Shown piece by piece: positions 21,457 through 34,074 of a stretch of DNA of 64,000 nt. A program made the translations under genes and the position numbers. The notes under the pieces were generated by a model. That model had not been told where the DNA came from. It did not search any database and saw nothing but the letters and a program-made list of their open reading frames with translations. Source of the stretch: Takakia lepidozioides (Eukaryota > Streptophyta > Takakiopsida > Takakiales > Takakiaceae); NCBI GenBank assembly GCA_030704615.1, contig CM060734.1, positions 60,282,042 through 60,346,041 on the forward strand, in the 5' to 3' direction. Numbering within the stretch: the first letter of the stretch is position 1; each line of letters starts with the position of its first letter.

Positions 21457-24400
21457 AGGGTTCGACACACAGCAGAGAATGAAGTGCAAGGACATGTGTC
21501 AAAAGAAGAGGACTGGAAACGGCCGTCAAAGGGATGAAAGGCGGCACCCATTTATGAGACGGAAAAAGTGGAAACAGAACAACGGCAAGTACAGAAAAAC
21601 TGAATTCATGTCGCATGTGTGATCCTAGTGGACTATCCAACAGGGAAAGTCCACTAAAGAAGATAAAAGTTAAAATCCAGTCACACTGATACAGCCAATA
21701 GAAAACCAGAGAAAGATCAAGAAAAGGGGGAATTAAGGCGCAAGAGACGGCGTCGTTCTGAGTAACTGGGCTGTCTCGACAGGACAGGCCATAATGCATA
21801 ACTTGGAAACTATTGAAGGAGCTAACAGACTATACGCTCGCAATATTACTTACGGCAATGGCGGAGACCGAAACGAAAGAGCAAGCAGCGTTTCTCCTTG
21901 AAACAATGCTTGCAAGCCCCGCAGGCTTCACAAGAGTCCCATACCTTTCTACCTTTCTGCGGCAACCATACTTTTCCTGCTTGGTGCACTACAGGCATTC
22001 CTGTAGTTGTTACCAGCCAAAGCAGTTCTGTGAGTCTAAGATAAGAGAGTGAGAGAATGGAGGAAATCAGGGTGAAGAGCAACACCATTCTGCAAAAACA
22101 CCGATGGCTACCACCCCACAGGCGATAAAGATAGTGAAGGAGCTGAGATTGGAAGGATTGCAAAGCATGGATTGGACACACACCATAGACAGTACATGTT
22201 ACAATTTTTGCAGAACTTTTGAGCCAAAGACAGGAACAACAACAGTTGAAGGAGTTTAATTAATGATTAACTCCCCTATACCTCCAGCAATTGTTTTTCA
22301 TTGCCAGAAGGTCATGTGTCTGTGGAGGAACACAGAGAAAGACTGCAAAATAGGGGATTTATTCCAAGAAGGGAGTTTCTTTAAAACTCAGGTTATGATG
22401 CTTGTACCAAAGCTGTGTACCCGGGTTAAAAGACATAGCCAAGTATTGAACGTTCTGATGCCCTGAAACAGAAACCAACAATTTTGAGCAGATCCTTCAC
22501 AGAGGAAATCCTCAAGGGCTTGAGGGACAAGAGGTACCATGGGCGGACATAATGTACAACGCACTGGTAGAGGAGATGAAAGATTACAAGGTACTACCGC
22601 AAAATCTCCTATCATAGTGTCTGGCCCAATCATTGCTCAAATAATCCTTAGTTCTGGCATACTTAATGCACACGAAAGGAAGGAAATGGGAGTGTTTGAC
22701 CAGAAACAACTGCAATGGAAGAGCAGGCTCTTCACACAGTGAGGTGGACTAGCAGCACAACCCGAGACTAAGAGGCGAGAAGGGAAAGACTGTAGTGGCG
22801 ATCCACTGGCTTCACGGATTCCGCATTGATAATGTTTTTCCCAAGCTCAATGACCCGGGGGGCACAACAGCACAAAAGAATGTTATTACTGGAAGCAGGA
22901 CCTTCAGATAGATGAGGAAGAAGTTACTTCTGCATCACAACCAACCAGCCACTTGAACGACTTGTCACAAGGTCACAAGTTATCCATGCAGCTCAACCCG
23001 AATAATAGATTTGGAAAGTGAAGGGTAGATTTCCAACTACAGAACAGATAGTGGCGGAAATAGAGCAAGGGGACCTTCTCTATGAATATCTGGTCTGGTC
23101 AAGCAGACAGAAATCCCAGAGGTGCAACAGTTACCCAAGAAAAATCCTGAGGTACATATAATGCACACACCTGTGTCGGAGATACCACAGGCGGAAGGCC
23201 ATGACACTGTAGCACCGGTCATAAATGAAGTAGTTCAGGAAGAAAATCCGGGGGACAATGGTCCTGAATGGTTTGAGACATCATACTGTTGAAGATCGGG
23301 AGGAACAGCAGCAACCTCACCATGATGACCCTCAACAGGCAATGCTGATGAATTCCATAGGAAGACACTTAATTGTTGGGGACTTATGTCAAACCCATGT
23401 TCCAATTACCCCAATTGACAGCCTTGAAAGAAGAACTCAGGAAGGAGTTTGAGGGCTCGACTTGCCACTGAGTGTTCAAACAAGGTCGATGAAGAGGTCA
23501 CTCTTCAAGATGAAGCAGGACTTGGCCAATACATAAATGGCTTTGCAATTGGCCAAGCAACAATTGATTGAGGCAGGCCTTGCGCAAGACCAGTTGCACG
23601 AAGCACATAAGCAACAGCTATACCAAATGCAGGTGCAGCATGAAACATTTACAACTATGCTTGACAAACAACAAAAGAAATAAACAGTTTTTTTCAAGCG
23701 GAAAACAAAAAAAAATGTTACGAAGGCAGAAGAAGAGAATGTGGAGCACATGAAGCTCATTGTCGATATGAAGAATACAATCTGTCGCAATGAAGATACT
23801 TTCAAGCAATACAGGCAGATGGAAGCTGAGAATGAGAAATACATCGTGGAGTTGCAACAAACCATCGTGGGCCAATAGAAATGAATCGCGGTCAGTAACA
23901 AGGCTTCGAAAGAAGCCAATAATTTACTTGCTGCCTATGCGCAATTGGTTGAGCCACAGGCGAAGCGCATGAAGGCTTTACAACAGCAGTGGAATTGTAT
24001 AAGCTAAGAGAGAGCAAACTCTCAGGGGAACCACAAGCAGCTTGGTGGATAACTAGCCTTATGCAGGTCTGGTTAGCACAATGGCCAGTAGAGGGCAAAA
24101 GCCCACGGAGCTCACCCAAAGCGAGATGAATGAGCTCAGACTGCAGGTGCAGAAACATTGCCACAACTACTATAGACAATGTCTATAGTAGGATCGCAGA
24201 GTTACAAGAGGATGTAGACGACTCCAGACTCAAGTAGAAGACCTCACTTCAAACATCGACCAAAGAGTCTATATCCCTCAGGAACAGCTAATGGCTTCTT
24301 ATTTGCAGAGCCAGAACTCTGGCTTTTCAGTCTTCACAGGAGGTGCAGGAGATGCCAATGGTACAGGAACCAGTGTAAAACCACCACCAACAACAGTCAG

Positions 24401-25568
24401 GTCCAGTAGCTGAACCTGTGGTTTACAACCAACCACACCACCACAGCCGGAGGTGGTATGGGGCAATGCAGCTTTTAACCCACCTAAAACTCCAAGCTGC
24501 CAGGAGTACAGTAGGGCTATGATTATGCCCTTCAACCAAATTCCATCATGTTGGATTTGGCTTTGGAAAGAATTTAGTCCTCCGCAGTCATTCGCACATT
24601 ACTACCAAATCATGCGTATCTGGCTGCCAGTGGCAAACCAGGACTAAAGTTCTTCCAAACAATCGACATATTGAAGATCATCACTTTGCACAATACTGGC
24701 ACGAGGCAGGTACCATGTTGAGGAATTGGTTGCTTTCCAGGTTGTACATGGACTCATTTATACCAAGACCAAGAGAGATAGCAAGTATTGTCATGGGGTG
24801 CGGGCTATACTACGCTGCTTGTTTCCTGATACGTTACCACATAGAGCAACAAAAGATGCAAGCACGATTTCAAAGTTACTCCAGTGGAGACATTGGGTAT
24901 TAACCTTCGGTGCCACCTCATATGTACCTATATGACCCAAAACTTATGATACAAAAGGATTCTCAAATTCGTTCATGGTTTCAAGCAGCCTGCAACAATT
25001 TGTCAACACACAGAAAAATTCGGACTTGATGACATTTTCTAAAGGGACATATCGCATGAAATAATTGCACGCCGGCACCAGTTAATTGGTACCCCACTCA
25101 TCTGGACAGACAAGGAGCTCAGTGTCTACACCAATTTTGCTGTTCAACGGTTACACCAAGTTGTAAAATGCAAAACTTCCAGACAGGTTAGGACAGCATT
25201 GTATGCCCCAGATGATTCCACAAAAAGTTCGAAAATTAAAAACACTGAGAGGCGATGAGGATTCTGATACAAACTGTTTCTTCACAAAATTCCTTTTGAC
25301 ATGGGAGAAGACTATGCATTTCAGATGGAAGAAAAGAAACAAAGGGGATCTCCTATGCCGGAAAGATTACCTCGATATCAACCTCCAGAAGGCCTCACTT
25401 ATCCAGGTAGTGATCAACCATCTCCATCAACCAGAGACATACCTCGGGCTCGTACACACAGCCCACCACGAACTCTCAACGTCAACAAGGTGCTCACTCA
25501 CAAAGGGTTGCTACTCGGAAACAGTAAACCGTGAGGACACGCTTTTTGAGGGGGGGGGAAGGGGGTAA
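21457..25568 (+). pseudogene. Family B element, plus-strand copy B1: degenerate gag-like region
   Basis: This stretch matches, in the same order, the better-preserved minus-strand copy at 29390-33560 (shared islands such as ELTDYTLAILLT, SPIIVSGPIIAQIIL, the coiled-coil part and SMPERLP-like tail). It has many frameshifts, so no frame exceeds about 150 codons. It ends in a purine tract (25548-25568) directly before an LTR. No RT, RNase H or integrase is seen. Left limit is the gap. Confidence 0.8.
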
Positions 25569-26708
25569 TGTTAGAGGACTGTAGGGGACTTAGACACTTA
25601 TAACGGGATCTGTAGGGTACCCTAATTTTTGCACAGACTGAGACAAACAGGAACCTTAGGGGTGACAGCACGCGCACTGTAGAGGGGGTTACATAGCCCA
25701 CACAGCCGACACAGCAGCACAGCCCACACAGCCAACACAGCCCGTCACAGTCGTCACAACCCACACAGCCCAACAGCCCGTCACAGTCGTCACAGCCCAC
25801 ACAGCCGTCACAGTCGTCACAACCCACACAGCCAACACAGCCCGTCACAGTCGTCACAGCCCCCCACACAGCACGACACAGCCGTCACAGCCCACACAGC
25901 CACACAGCCCGTCAACAGTCGTCACAGCCCACACAGCCGTCACAGTTCGTCCAGCCACACAGCCCACACAGCCCGTCACAGTCGTCACAGCAGACACAGC
26001 CCACACAGCCAGTCACAGCCCGGCACAGCCACACAGCCAGTCACAGCCCGACACAGCCAAACACAGCCAGTCACCGCTTGACACAGCTGTTCACGATAAT
26101 AGGGAACGAAGAGTAGGACAGGGAAACGACTGTGGGGAACAACACCAGTGAAGGGAACATGTTAGTTCACATACGACGGTTAGAGAGGGAAACGGTTAGA
26201 ACCGCGGATAGGAGGATAAAGGGAAGAACGGGGAGTAGGAAAGGGATCATTATTCGGGGAGGACTTTGGAGACAGGCGGGAGCGGAGATCGGAGAGCACG
26301 ATGAAGGAGAAAAGAGGATTAGTAGATGCTTGTCATATGCAAAGCTAGAGTGATATTGTAGAGCAGATTAGAGACATAATGGATTCGGCCTGATACCTGA
26401 TAAATCATAATCTGATACTTATACGATACAATCACACTGTGTAGAGAGATCTGAGTGAAGCTGTGGATTGAATGGAGGAGTTAAGGAAACCGATAAATTG
26501 ATGAAGCAAACTGATACTTAATTATCAATGGTAAGGTAGCTAAGATGAATGCGGAAAAGGAAACAATAGGAACACCCCCATGATACACTAGCTGTAGGTC
26601 ATGACTGATTGTTCTGCGCGGGCTGAGTACTTAGAGATTTCCAACTCTTCTATCTTGGAGTTTCCGCCTCGGATAGCGAAGGGATGGGTGAGTAAAAGCC
26701 GCGCGACA
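25569..26708 (+). repeat. LTR of family B, copy B1 (3' LTR)
   Basis: Begins TGTTAGAGGACTGTAGGGG directly after a purine tract and ends GCCGCGCGACA, 1140 bp. Positions 25690-26095 are an array of 9-10-bp units of the CACACAGCC / GTCACAGTC type. A conserved A-rich 3' half follows (GATACCTGATAAATCATAATC and onward). Related LTRs: 34075-34929 (plus), 28352-29385 (minus), and a piece at 26709-27237 (minus). Confidence 0.85.
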
Positions 26709-27237
26709 TTCATCTCTGCCCGATCCCCTCTCCTCCATGACCAAGAAGTCCTCCTCCGAATGATATCCCTCAATTCCCCGTTTCTCCCTTTATCTTCCTA
26801 TCCGTGGTTCTAACCGTTTCCCTCACTAATCGTCGTCTGTGAACTAACATGTTCCCTTCGCAGGTGTTGTTCCCCACAGTCGTTCCCTGTCCTACTCTTC
26901 GTTCCCTATGATCGTGACAACTGTGTCAAGCTGTGACTGGCTGTGCGAAACTGTGACGGGCTGTGACTGGCTGTGCGACTGTGTTTGGCTGTGTCGGGCT
27001 GTGACTGGCTGTGTGGCTATGCCGGGCTGTGTCGGCTGTGACGACTGTGTCTGCTGTGACGACTGTGACGGGCTGTGTCGGCTGTGACGACTGTGACGAC
27101 TGTGACGGGCTGTGTAACCCCCCTCTACAGTGCGCTGCTGTCACCCCTAAGGCTCCTGTTGGTCTCAGTCTGTGCAAAAATTAAGGGTACCCTACAGATC
27201 CCGTATAAGTGTCTAAGTCCCCGACAGTCCTCTAACA
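26709..27237 (-). repeat. Truncated family B LTR, minus orientation
   Basis: Matches the part of the minus-strand LTR from about 28770 to 29385, including the 9-10-bp repeat array (about 26925-27120, GGCTGTGAC-type units) and the end CCTCTAACA. It abuts the plus LTR of B1 tail to tail with no spacer at 26708/26709, which points to a rearrangement junction. Confidence 0.8.
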
Positions 27238-28066
27238 ATACCATAAGGGAAATGCAGAAGAGTACTGATATTCCTGTGGCAGATTCCTCTGATTCTGATG
27301 GAGAAGAAGAAGTGAGTGAGGATGAAAGGAAGAAAGAAGATGTAGGCATACAAAGTAATGAAGGGACTTTGGCTGAAGTAATATGCCAGACCAAAGCAGA
27401 GATTACCATTGGACAGCTATTGGCTGTGGCACCTTATTGTAGGCACAGGCTGTATCAAGCAATCAATCGAATTGCCCAGGAGACAGGAAACACAGACCTG
27501 AACAGCAAGGTGACCAGTTATAATGTGAAGCCGGAAGGGCGAGAAACAGTCATGGACTTTGATGATTCTATGCCAATAATCCAATTGAGAATTGGAAGCA
27601 CAGAACTAACTGATGTACTGATAGATGGAGGTTCTGGAGTAAATATCATGACAGACCAATTAAGAAAGAAGCTTGCTCTAAGTAACATGAAACCAGCCCC
27701 ATTTACAGTAACAATGGCAGATCAAAGAAGTGTACAGCCATTGGGATTAATAAGAGGAGTTAAGATACAGATACAGAAGATGATCTTTATGATCACAGTA
27801 ATTGTGTTGAAGATGGATGAAGTCATGGAGGCTTACTCCTTATTATTGGGACGTCCGTGGCTGAAACAGGCCAGGGTATTCCATGACTGGAATTCTCAGT
27901 TACTAACCGTGCATAATGGGATACACGAGATACAAATTACCACAAAGAAATCTAGTAGATTACCTGCTACGAAAAGACCTCGAGGAGTCAGAGAGTATGA
28001 CTGGAGAGGAGGACTGGATGAGGAGCAGGAAGCTACCCTATTTGCTGCACACCCAAAGTGGTTGTG
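27238..28066 (+). pseudogene. LTR-retrotransposon aspartic protease-like fragment
   Basis: An uninterrupted frame encodes about 275 residues: an acidic Ser-rich start (SDSDGEEEVSEDERK), then a retropepsin-like fold with MPIIQLRIGSTELTDVLIDG, where GGSG replaces the usual DSG/DTG context (LIDGGSGVNIM keeps the Asp), then ADQRSVQPLGLIRGV and SLLLGRPWLKQA. These are standard for gypsy protease regions. No RT follows; the sequence runs into a 30-bp minisatellite at 28062. It may represent the autonomous partner of family B or the lineage of the integrase remnant at 10616. Confidence 0.7.
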
Positions 28067-28180
28067 ATAGGCTGTGTTGCGCCGTGCTGGGCTGTGATAG
28101 GCTGTGTTTTGCCTTGATGGGCTATGATAGGCTGTGTCACGTCGTGATGGGCTGTGATAGGCTGTGTCAAGCTTGTTCTG
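28062..28180. repeat. 30-bp minisatellite (GGCTGTGATAGGCTGTGT type)
   Basis: About four copies of a 30-bp unit built from GGGCTGTGATAGGCTGTGT plus a variable spacer such as TGCGCCGTGCT. The same unit forms the array at 33660-33965. It resembles the 9-10-bp GGCTGTGAC repeats in family B LTRs and may derive from them. Confidence 0.85.
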
Positions 28181-28351
28181 CCCGCCCTGGTCATATATAC
28201 TCGGCCTAGCGACAAGTGCTCCATACTCCGTTCGTAACACTGGCGCAGCCCGTGACTGCTCTTGCGTTTCAACATGCAAATCATGCTGCAATGATTTGTC
28301 ATGGATACCACTGTATCCCTTCAACTTATTAGCATTGACTCTTCCCAGCAT

Positions 28352-29385
28352 TGTCGCGCGGCTTTTACTCACCCATCCCTTCGCTATTCGAGGCGGAAAC
28401 TCCAAGATAGAAGAGTTGGAAATCTCTAAGTACTCAGCCCGCGCAGAACAATCAGTCATGACCTACAGCTAGTGTATCATGGGGGTGTTTCCTATTTGTT
28501 TTCCTTTTGGTATTCATGTTAGCTATCTTACCATTGATAATTAAGTATCAGTTTGCTTTATCAATCTATTGGATTCCATCAGCTCATCCATTCATTTCAC
28601 AGCTTCACTCATATCTCTCTACACAGTGTGATTGTATCGTAAAAGTATCCGATTATGATTTATCAGGTATCAGGCCGAAGCCATTGTGTCTCTAATCTGC
28701 TCTACAATATCATTACATCCTTGCCTATATCAAGCATCTACTCATCATCTCTCTATCTTCACTTCCGTTCCTCATCTCTACCCGATCCCCTCTCCTCTAT
28801 CACCAAGAAGTCCTCCTCCGAAAATCCCCCCTTCAATTCCCCGTTTCTCCCTTTATCTTCCTATCCGCGGTTCTAACCGTTTCCCTCACTAACCGTCGTC
28901 TGTGAACTAACATGTTCCCTTCGCAGGTGTTGTTCCCCACAGTCGTTCCCTGTCCTATTCTTCGTTCCGTATGATCGTGACAGCTGTGTCAAGCTGTGAC
29001 TGGCTGTGTGAAACTGTGACGGGCTGTGACTGGCTGTGCGACTGTGTTTGGCTGTGTCGGGCTGTGACTGGCTGTGTGGCTGTGCCGGGCTGTGTCGGCT
29101 GTGTTGGCTGTGTTCTGCTGTGACGACTGTGACGGGCTGTGTTGGCTGTGTCGGCTGTGACGGGCTGTGTTGGCTGTGACGACTGTGACGGGCTCTGTTG
29201 GCTGTGTCGGCTGTGACGGGCTGTGTTGGCTGTGTTGGCTGTGACGACTGTGTTGGGCTGTGTAACCCCCCTCTACAGTGCGCTGCTGTCACCCCTAAGG
29301 TTCCTATTGGTTTCAGTCTGTGCAAAAATTAAGGGTACCCTACAGATCCCGTATAAGTGTCTAAGTCCCCGACAGTCCTCTAACA
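28352..29385 (-). repeat. 3' LTR of family B copy B2
   Basis: On the minus strand it begins TGTTAGAGGACTGTCGGGG after the purine tract GAGGGGGGAAGAGGTAAA and ends AGCCGCGCGACA; 1034 bp. It holds the 9-10-bp repeat array at about 28975-29270. Confidence 0.85.
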
Positions 29386-29389
29386 TTTA

Positions 29390-32300
29390 CCTCTTCCCCC
29401 CTCAAAAAGCCGTGTCCTCACGGTTTACTGTTTTCGACTAGCAAACCTTTGTGAGTGAGCACCTTCTTGACGTTGAGAGTTTTGTGGCGGACTGTGTGTA
29501 CGAGCCCGAGGTCTGTCTCTGGTTGACGGAGATGGTTGATCACTACCTGGATAAGTGAGGCCCTCTGGAGGCTGACATAGAGGTAACCTTTCCGGCATAG
29601 GAGACCCCCTTCGCTTCTTCTCTGCCATCTGAACTGCATAGTCTTCTCCCATGTCAAAAGAATTCGGTGAAGAAACAGTTGTATCAGAATCCTCATCGCC
29701 TCTCAGGTGTTTTAATTTTCGAACTTTTTGTGGATCATCTGGGGCATACAATGCTGTCCTACCATGTCTGGAAGTTTGTATTTTACAACTTGGTGTAACC
29801 GCTGAACAGCAAAATTGGTGTAGACACTGAGCTCCTTGTCTGTCCAGGTGAGTGGGGTACCAATTACTGGTGCAGCGTGCAAGTACTTCCATGCCACATG
29901 TCCCTTATAGAAAATGTCATCAATGCCGAATTTCTGTGTTGACAAATGGTTCGGTCGCTTGAAACCATGAACGAATTGAGAATCCTTTTGCATCATAACT
30001 TTTGGGTCATATAGGTACATATGAGGTGGCACCGAAGGTAATACCCAATGATCTCCACTGGAATAACTCAGAAAGCATGTTTGCATCTTTTGTTGCTCAA
30101 TGTGGTAACGTACCAGAAAACAAGCAGCGTAGTATAACCCGCACCCCATGACAATACTTGCTATCTCCTTGGTCTTGGTATAAATGAATCCATGTACAAC
30201 CTGGAAAGCAATCAATTCCCTCAACATGGTACCTGCCTTGTGCCAGTATTGTGCAAAGTGATGATCTTCAATATGTCGATTGTTCGGAAGAACTTTAGTC
30301 CTAGTTGCCACTGGCAGCCAAATACGCATAATTTGGTAGTAATGTGCGAATGACTGCGGAGGACTAAATTCGTTCCAAGCCAAATCCAACATGATGGGAA
30401 TTTAGTTGAAGGGCATAATCATAGCCCTACTGTACTCCCTTGCAGCTGGAGTTTTAGGTGGGTTAAAAGCGGCATTGCCCCATACCTCCGGCTGTGGTGG
30501 CTGTGGTGTGGTTGTAGTAACCACAGGTTCAACTACTGGTACAGTGACTTGTTGTGGTGGTGGTGGTACTGGCTCTTGTATCATTGGCATCTCCTGCACC
30601 TCCTGTGAAGACTGAAAAGCCAAAGTTCTGGCTTGTAAATAAGAAGCCATTAGCTGTTCCTGAGGGATATAGACTCTTTGGTCGATGTTTGAAGTGAGTT
30701 CTTCCACTTGAGTCTGCAGTCCGTCTACATCCTCTTGTAACTCTGCTATCCTACTATAGACATTGTCTATAGTAGTTGTGGCAATGTTCTGCACCTGCAG
30801 CCTGAGCTCATTCATCTCGCTTTGGGTGAGCTTCCGTGGTGCTTTGCCCTCTACTGGCCCTTGTGCTAACCAGACCTGCATAAGGCTGTTATCCACCAAG
30901 TTGCTTGTGGTTCCCCTGAGAGTTTGCTCCTCTCCTAGCTTGTACAATTCCAACTGGTGTTGTAAAGCCTCCATGCGCTTCGCCTGAGGTTCAACCAATT
31001 GCGCATAAGCAGCAAGTAGATTATTGGCTTCCTTCCAAGCCTTGTTATTGACCGCGATTTCATTTCTATTGGCCATGATGGTTTGTTGCAACTCCACGAT
31101 GTGCTTCTCTTGATCAGCTTCAATCTGCCTGTATTGCTTGAAAGTATCTTCATTGCGACAGATTGTATTCTTCATATCGACAATGAGCTTCATTTGCTCA
31201 ACATTCTCTTCTTCTGCCTTCGTACATTTTTCCGCTTGACTGTTTATTTCTTTTGTAGATTGGTCAAGCATAGTTGTGAATGTAGCACATTGTATCGCCA
31301 TCCTGTCATGCACTGTCTGCAACTCCGTATGTAGTGCATTCACTTCTTGCAACTTGCTTTCATGCTGCACCTGCATTTGGTATAGCTGTTGCTTATGTGC
31401 TTCGTGCAACTGGTCTTGCGCGAGGCCTGCCTCAATCAATTGTTCCTTGGCCAATTGCAAGCCACTTCTGTATTTCCCAAGTCCTGCTGCATCTTGAGAG
31501 TGACCTCTTCATCGACCTTGTTTGCACACTCAGTGGCTAGTCGAGCCTCAAACTCCTTCCTGAGTTCCTCTCTCAAGGCTGTCAATTGGGTAATTGGAAC
31601 ATGGGATTTGACATAAGTCCCCAACAAATTAAGTGTCTTGCCTATGGAACTCATCAGCATTGCTTGTTGAGGGTCATCATGGTGAGGTTGCTGCTGTTCC
31701 TCCTGATCTTCAACAGTGTGATGTCTCACGAACCATTCAGGCCATTGTCCCACCGGATTTTCTTCCTGAACTACTTCATCTATCACCGGTGCTACAGTGT
31801 CATGACCTTCCGCCTGTGGTACCTCCGACACAGGTGTGTGTATTATATGCACCTCAGGATTTCCCTTGGGCAACTGTTGCACCTCTGGGATCTCTGTCTC
31901 CTTGACCAGACCAGAATATTCATAGAGAAGGTCCCCCTTCTCCATTTCTGCCACTATCTGTTCTGTAGTTGGAATATCTAACCCTTCTCTTTCCAAATCA
32001 AATAATCTGGTTGAGCTGCATGGATAACTTGTGACCTTGTGACAAGTCGATCAGCTGGCTGTGATGGTTGTGATACAGAAGTAACTTCCTCCTCCCTCTC
32101 TGAAGGTCCTGCTTCCAGTAATAGCATTTCTCTGTGCTGCTGTGCCCCTTCCTGGCCATGAGCTTGGGAAACATTATCATGCGGAATCCGTGAAGCCAGT
32201 GGATCCGCCACTACAATCTTTCCCCGTCTCTGCCTCTTAGTCTCGGGTTGCCCTGCTACTCCACCCTCACTGTGTGAAGAGCCTTGCTCTTCCGTTGCAG

Positions 32301-33640
32301 TTGTTGCTGGCTCAAACACTCCCATTTCCTTTCTTTCTCGCGCATTAAGTATGCCAGAATCAAGGATTATTTGAGCAATGATTGGGCCAGACACTATTAT
32401 AGGAGACTTTGCGGTAGTACCTTGTAATCTTTTCATCTCCTCTACCAGTGCGTTGTACATTATGTCCGCCCATTGTACCTCTCGTCCCTTCAGGCCTTTG
32501 AGTATTTCCTCCGTGAAGGATCTGCTCAAATACTGTTGGTTCTGTTTCATGGCAATCAGAACGTTCAATACCTGGCCTACCTCTTTTAACCCTGGGTACA
32601 CAGCCTTGGTACAAGCATAACCTTGAATTTTAAAGAAACTCCCTTCTTGGAATAAGTCCTCTATTTGCAGTCTTGCCCTGTGTTGCTCCACATGCACCTG
32701 ACCTGTTGGCAATCGAAACAATTGCTGGAGGTATAGGGGAGTAATCATTAATTCAACTCCCTTCACCGTTGTTGTTCCTGTCCTTGGCTCAAAGTTCTGC
32801 AAAAATTGTAACATGTATTGTCTATGGTGTAGTGTCCAATCTAGGCTTTGCAATCCTTGCAATCTCAGCTCCTCCAGTATCTGTATCGCCTGTGGGGTAG
32901 CAATCGTTTGTTTATGCAGAATTGTGGTGCTCTTCACCCTGATTTCCTCCATTCCTCTCACTCTCTTCATTTTAGACTCACAGAACTGTTTTGGCTGTAA
33001 CAACTGCAGGAATGCCTGTAGTGCACAAAGCATAAACGTATGGTTGCCGCAGAAAGCTATGGGTAATTTCTTGTAAGCCTGCGGGGCTTGCAAGCATCGC
33101 TCAAGAGAAAAGCTTCGCTCTGTCCTTTCGTGTCTATGCCACTGCGTAAGTAATATTGCGAGCGTATAGTCTGTTAGTTCCTCCATAGTTTCCAAGGTAT
33201 AGCATTGATGGTTTGTCCTGTCGAGACGCCCGTTACTCAGAACGACGCCGCCTCTTGCGCTCAATTTCCCTCCATTTTCTTGATCCTTTCTCTGGTTTTC
33301 TATTGGCTGTATCCGCTGTGACTGGATTTTAGATTTTATCTTCTTTAGTGGACTTTCCCTGTTGGATAGTCCACTAGGATCACACATGTGACAAGAATTC
33401 CGCTTTTCTGTACTTGCCGTTCGTTCCGTTTCCCTTTTTCCGTACTCATTAATGGACCCGCCTTTCATCCCTTTTGACGGCCGTTCTTGTCCTCTTTCTT
33501 TTTGACACCTGTTCTTGCACTTCCTTCTTGGCTGTGTGTCGCGCCCCGACCTCCACGTGTCCATTTTTAAAGTAATTTCCGTTTCCTCTTCCGTCAGCCA
33601 TTTTCTTGAAGTTATTATGTGTCCACTTGTCACTGATTCT
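29390..33640 (-). pseudogene. Family B copy B2: long gag-like coiled-coil protein
   Basis: Five overlapping minus-strand frames (33633-31978, 31996-31436, 31460-30402, 30392-29712, 29892-29425) read as one protein of about 1,350 residues broken by a few frameshifts and one stop (CAA to TAA at about 30402). The N-terminal 550 residues are basic at first, then helical (GVELMITPLYLQQLFRLP, SPIIVSGPIIAQIIL). A long coiled coil follows (about 31460-30700; QLIEAGLAQDQLHEAHKQQ), then a Pro/Thr-rich linker, a Cys/Tyr-rich domain (GCGLYYAACFLVRYHIEQQ) and a Pro/Arg-rich tail. I recognise no known enzyme. A structural (gag-like) role is inferred from its place between LTRs. Without RT the element would depend on others. 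Confidence 0.7.
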
Positions 33641-33659
33641 ATGGATCGTGTAACTTTAG

Positions 33660-33965
33660 TAGGCTGTGTTGAGCTGTGACAGGCTGTGTCATACTGTGTT
33701 ACGCTGTGATAGGTTGTGATGCACTGTGGTAAGCTGTGATAGGCTGTGACACGCTGTGGTAGGTTGTGATAGGCTGTGTTGCGCCGTGCTGGGCTGTGAT
33801 AGGCTGTGTTGCGCCTTGCTGGGCTGTGATAGGCTGTGTCACGTCGTGATGGGCTGTGATAGGCTGTGTTGCACCGTGCTGGGCTGTGATAGGCTGTGTC
33901 ACGTCATGATGGGCTGTGATAGGCTGTGTTGCGCCTTGCTGGGCTGTGATAGGCTGTGTCACGTC
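33660..33965. repeat. 30-bp minisatellite array between B2 and B3
   Basis: About seven full 30-bp units plus degenerate ones (GGGCTGTGATAGGCTGTGT + GTGCGCC/TCACGTC variants). It replaces the expected 5' LTR of B2 and fuses, at CACAGCCCACCACGAAAC, to the 3' terminal part of another plus-strand copy. Frames through it encode only period-10 Cys-rich repeats and are not taken as a gene. Confidence 0.85.
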
Positions 33966-34074
33966 ACAGCCCACCACGAAACTCTCAACGTCAACAAGGT
34001 GCTCACTCACAAAGGGTTGTTACTCGGAAACAGTAAACCGTGAGGACACGGCTTTTTGAGGGGGGAAGGGGTAA

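Noticed and set aside
20866-21799. Several open frames of 176-374 codons on both strands
   Set aside because: They run through the 500 N and have no real sequence in the middle.
33756-34043. Open frame with ten-residue Cys-rich repeats (GCDRLC...)
   Set aside because: It is a direct translation of the 30-bp minisatellite; the period of 30 keeps any frame open. No independent coding signal.
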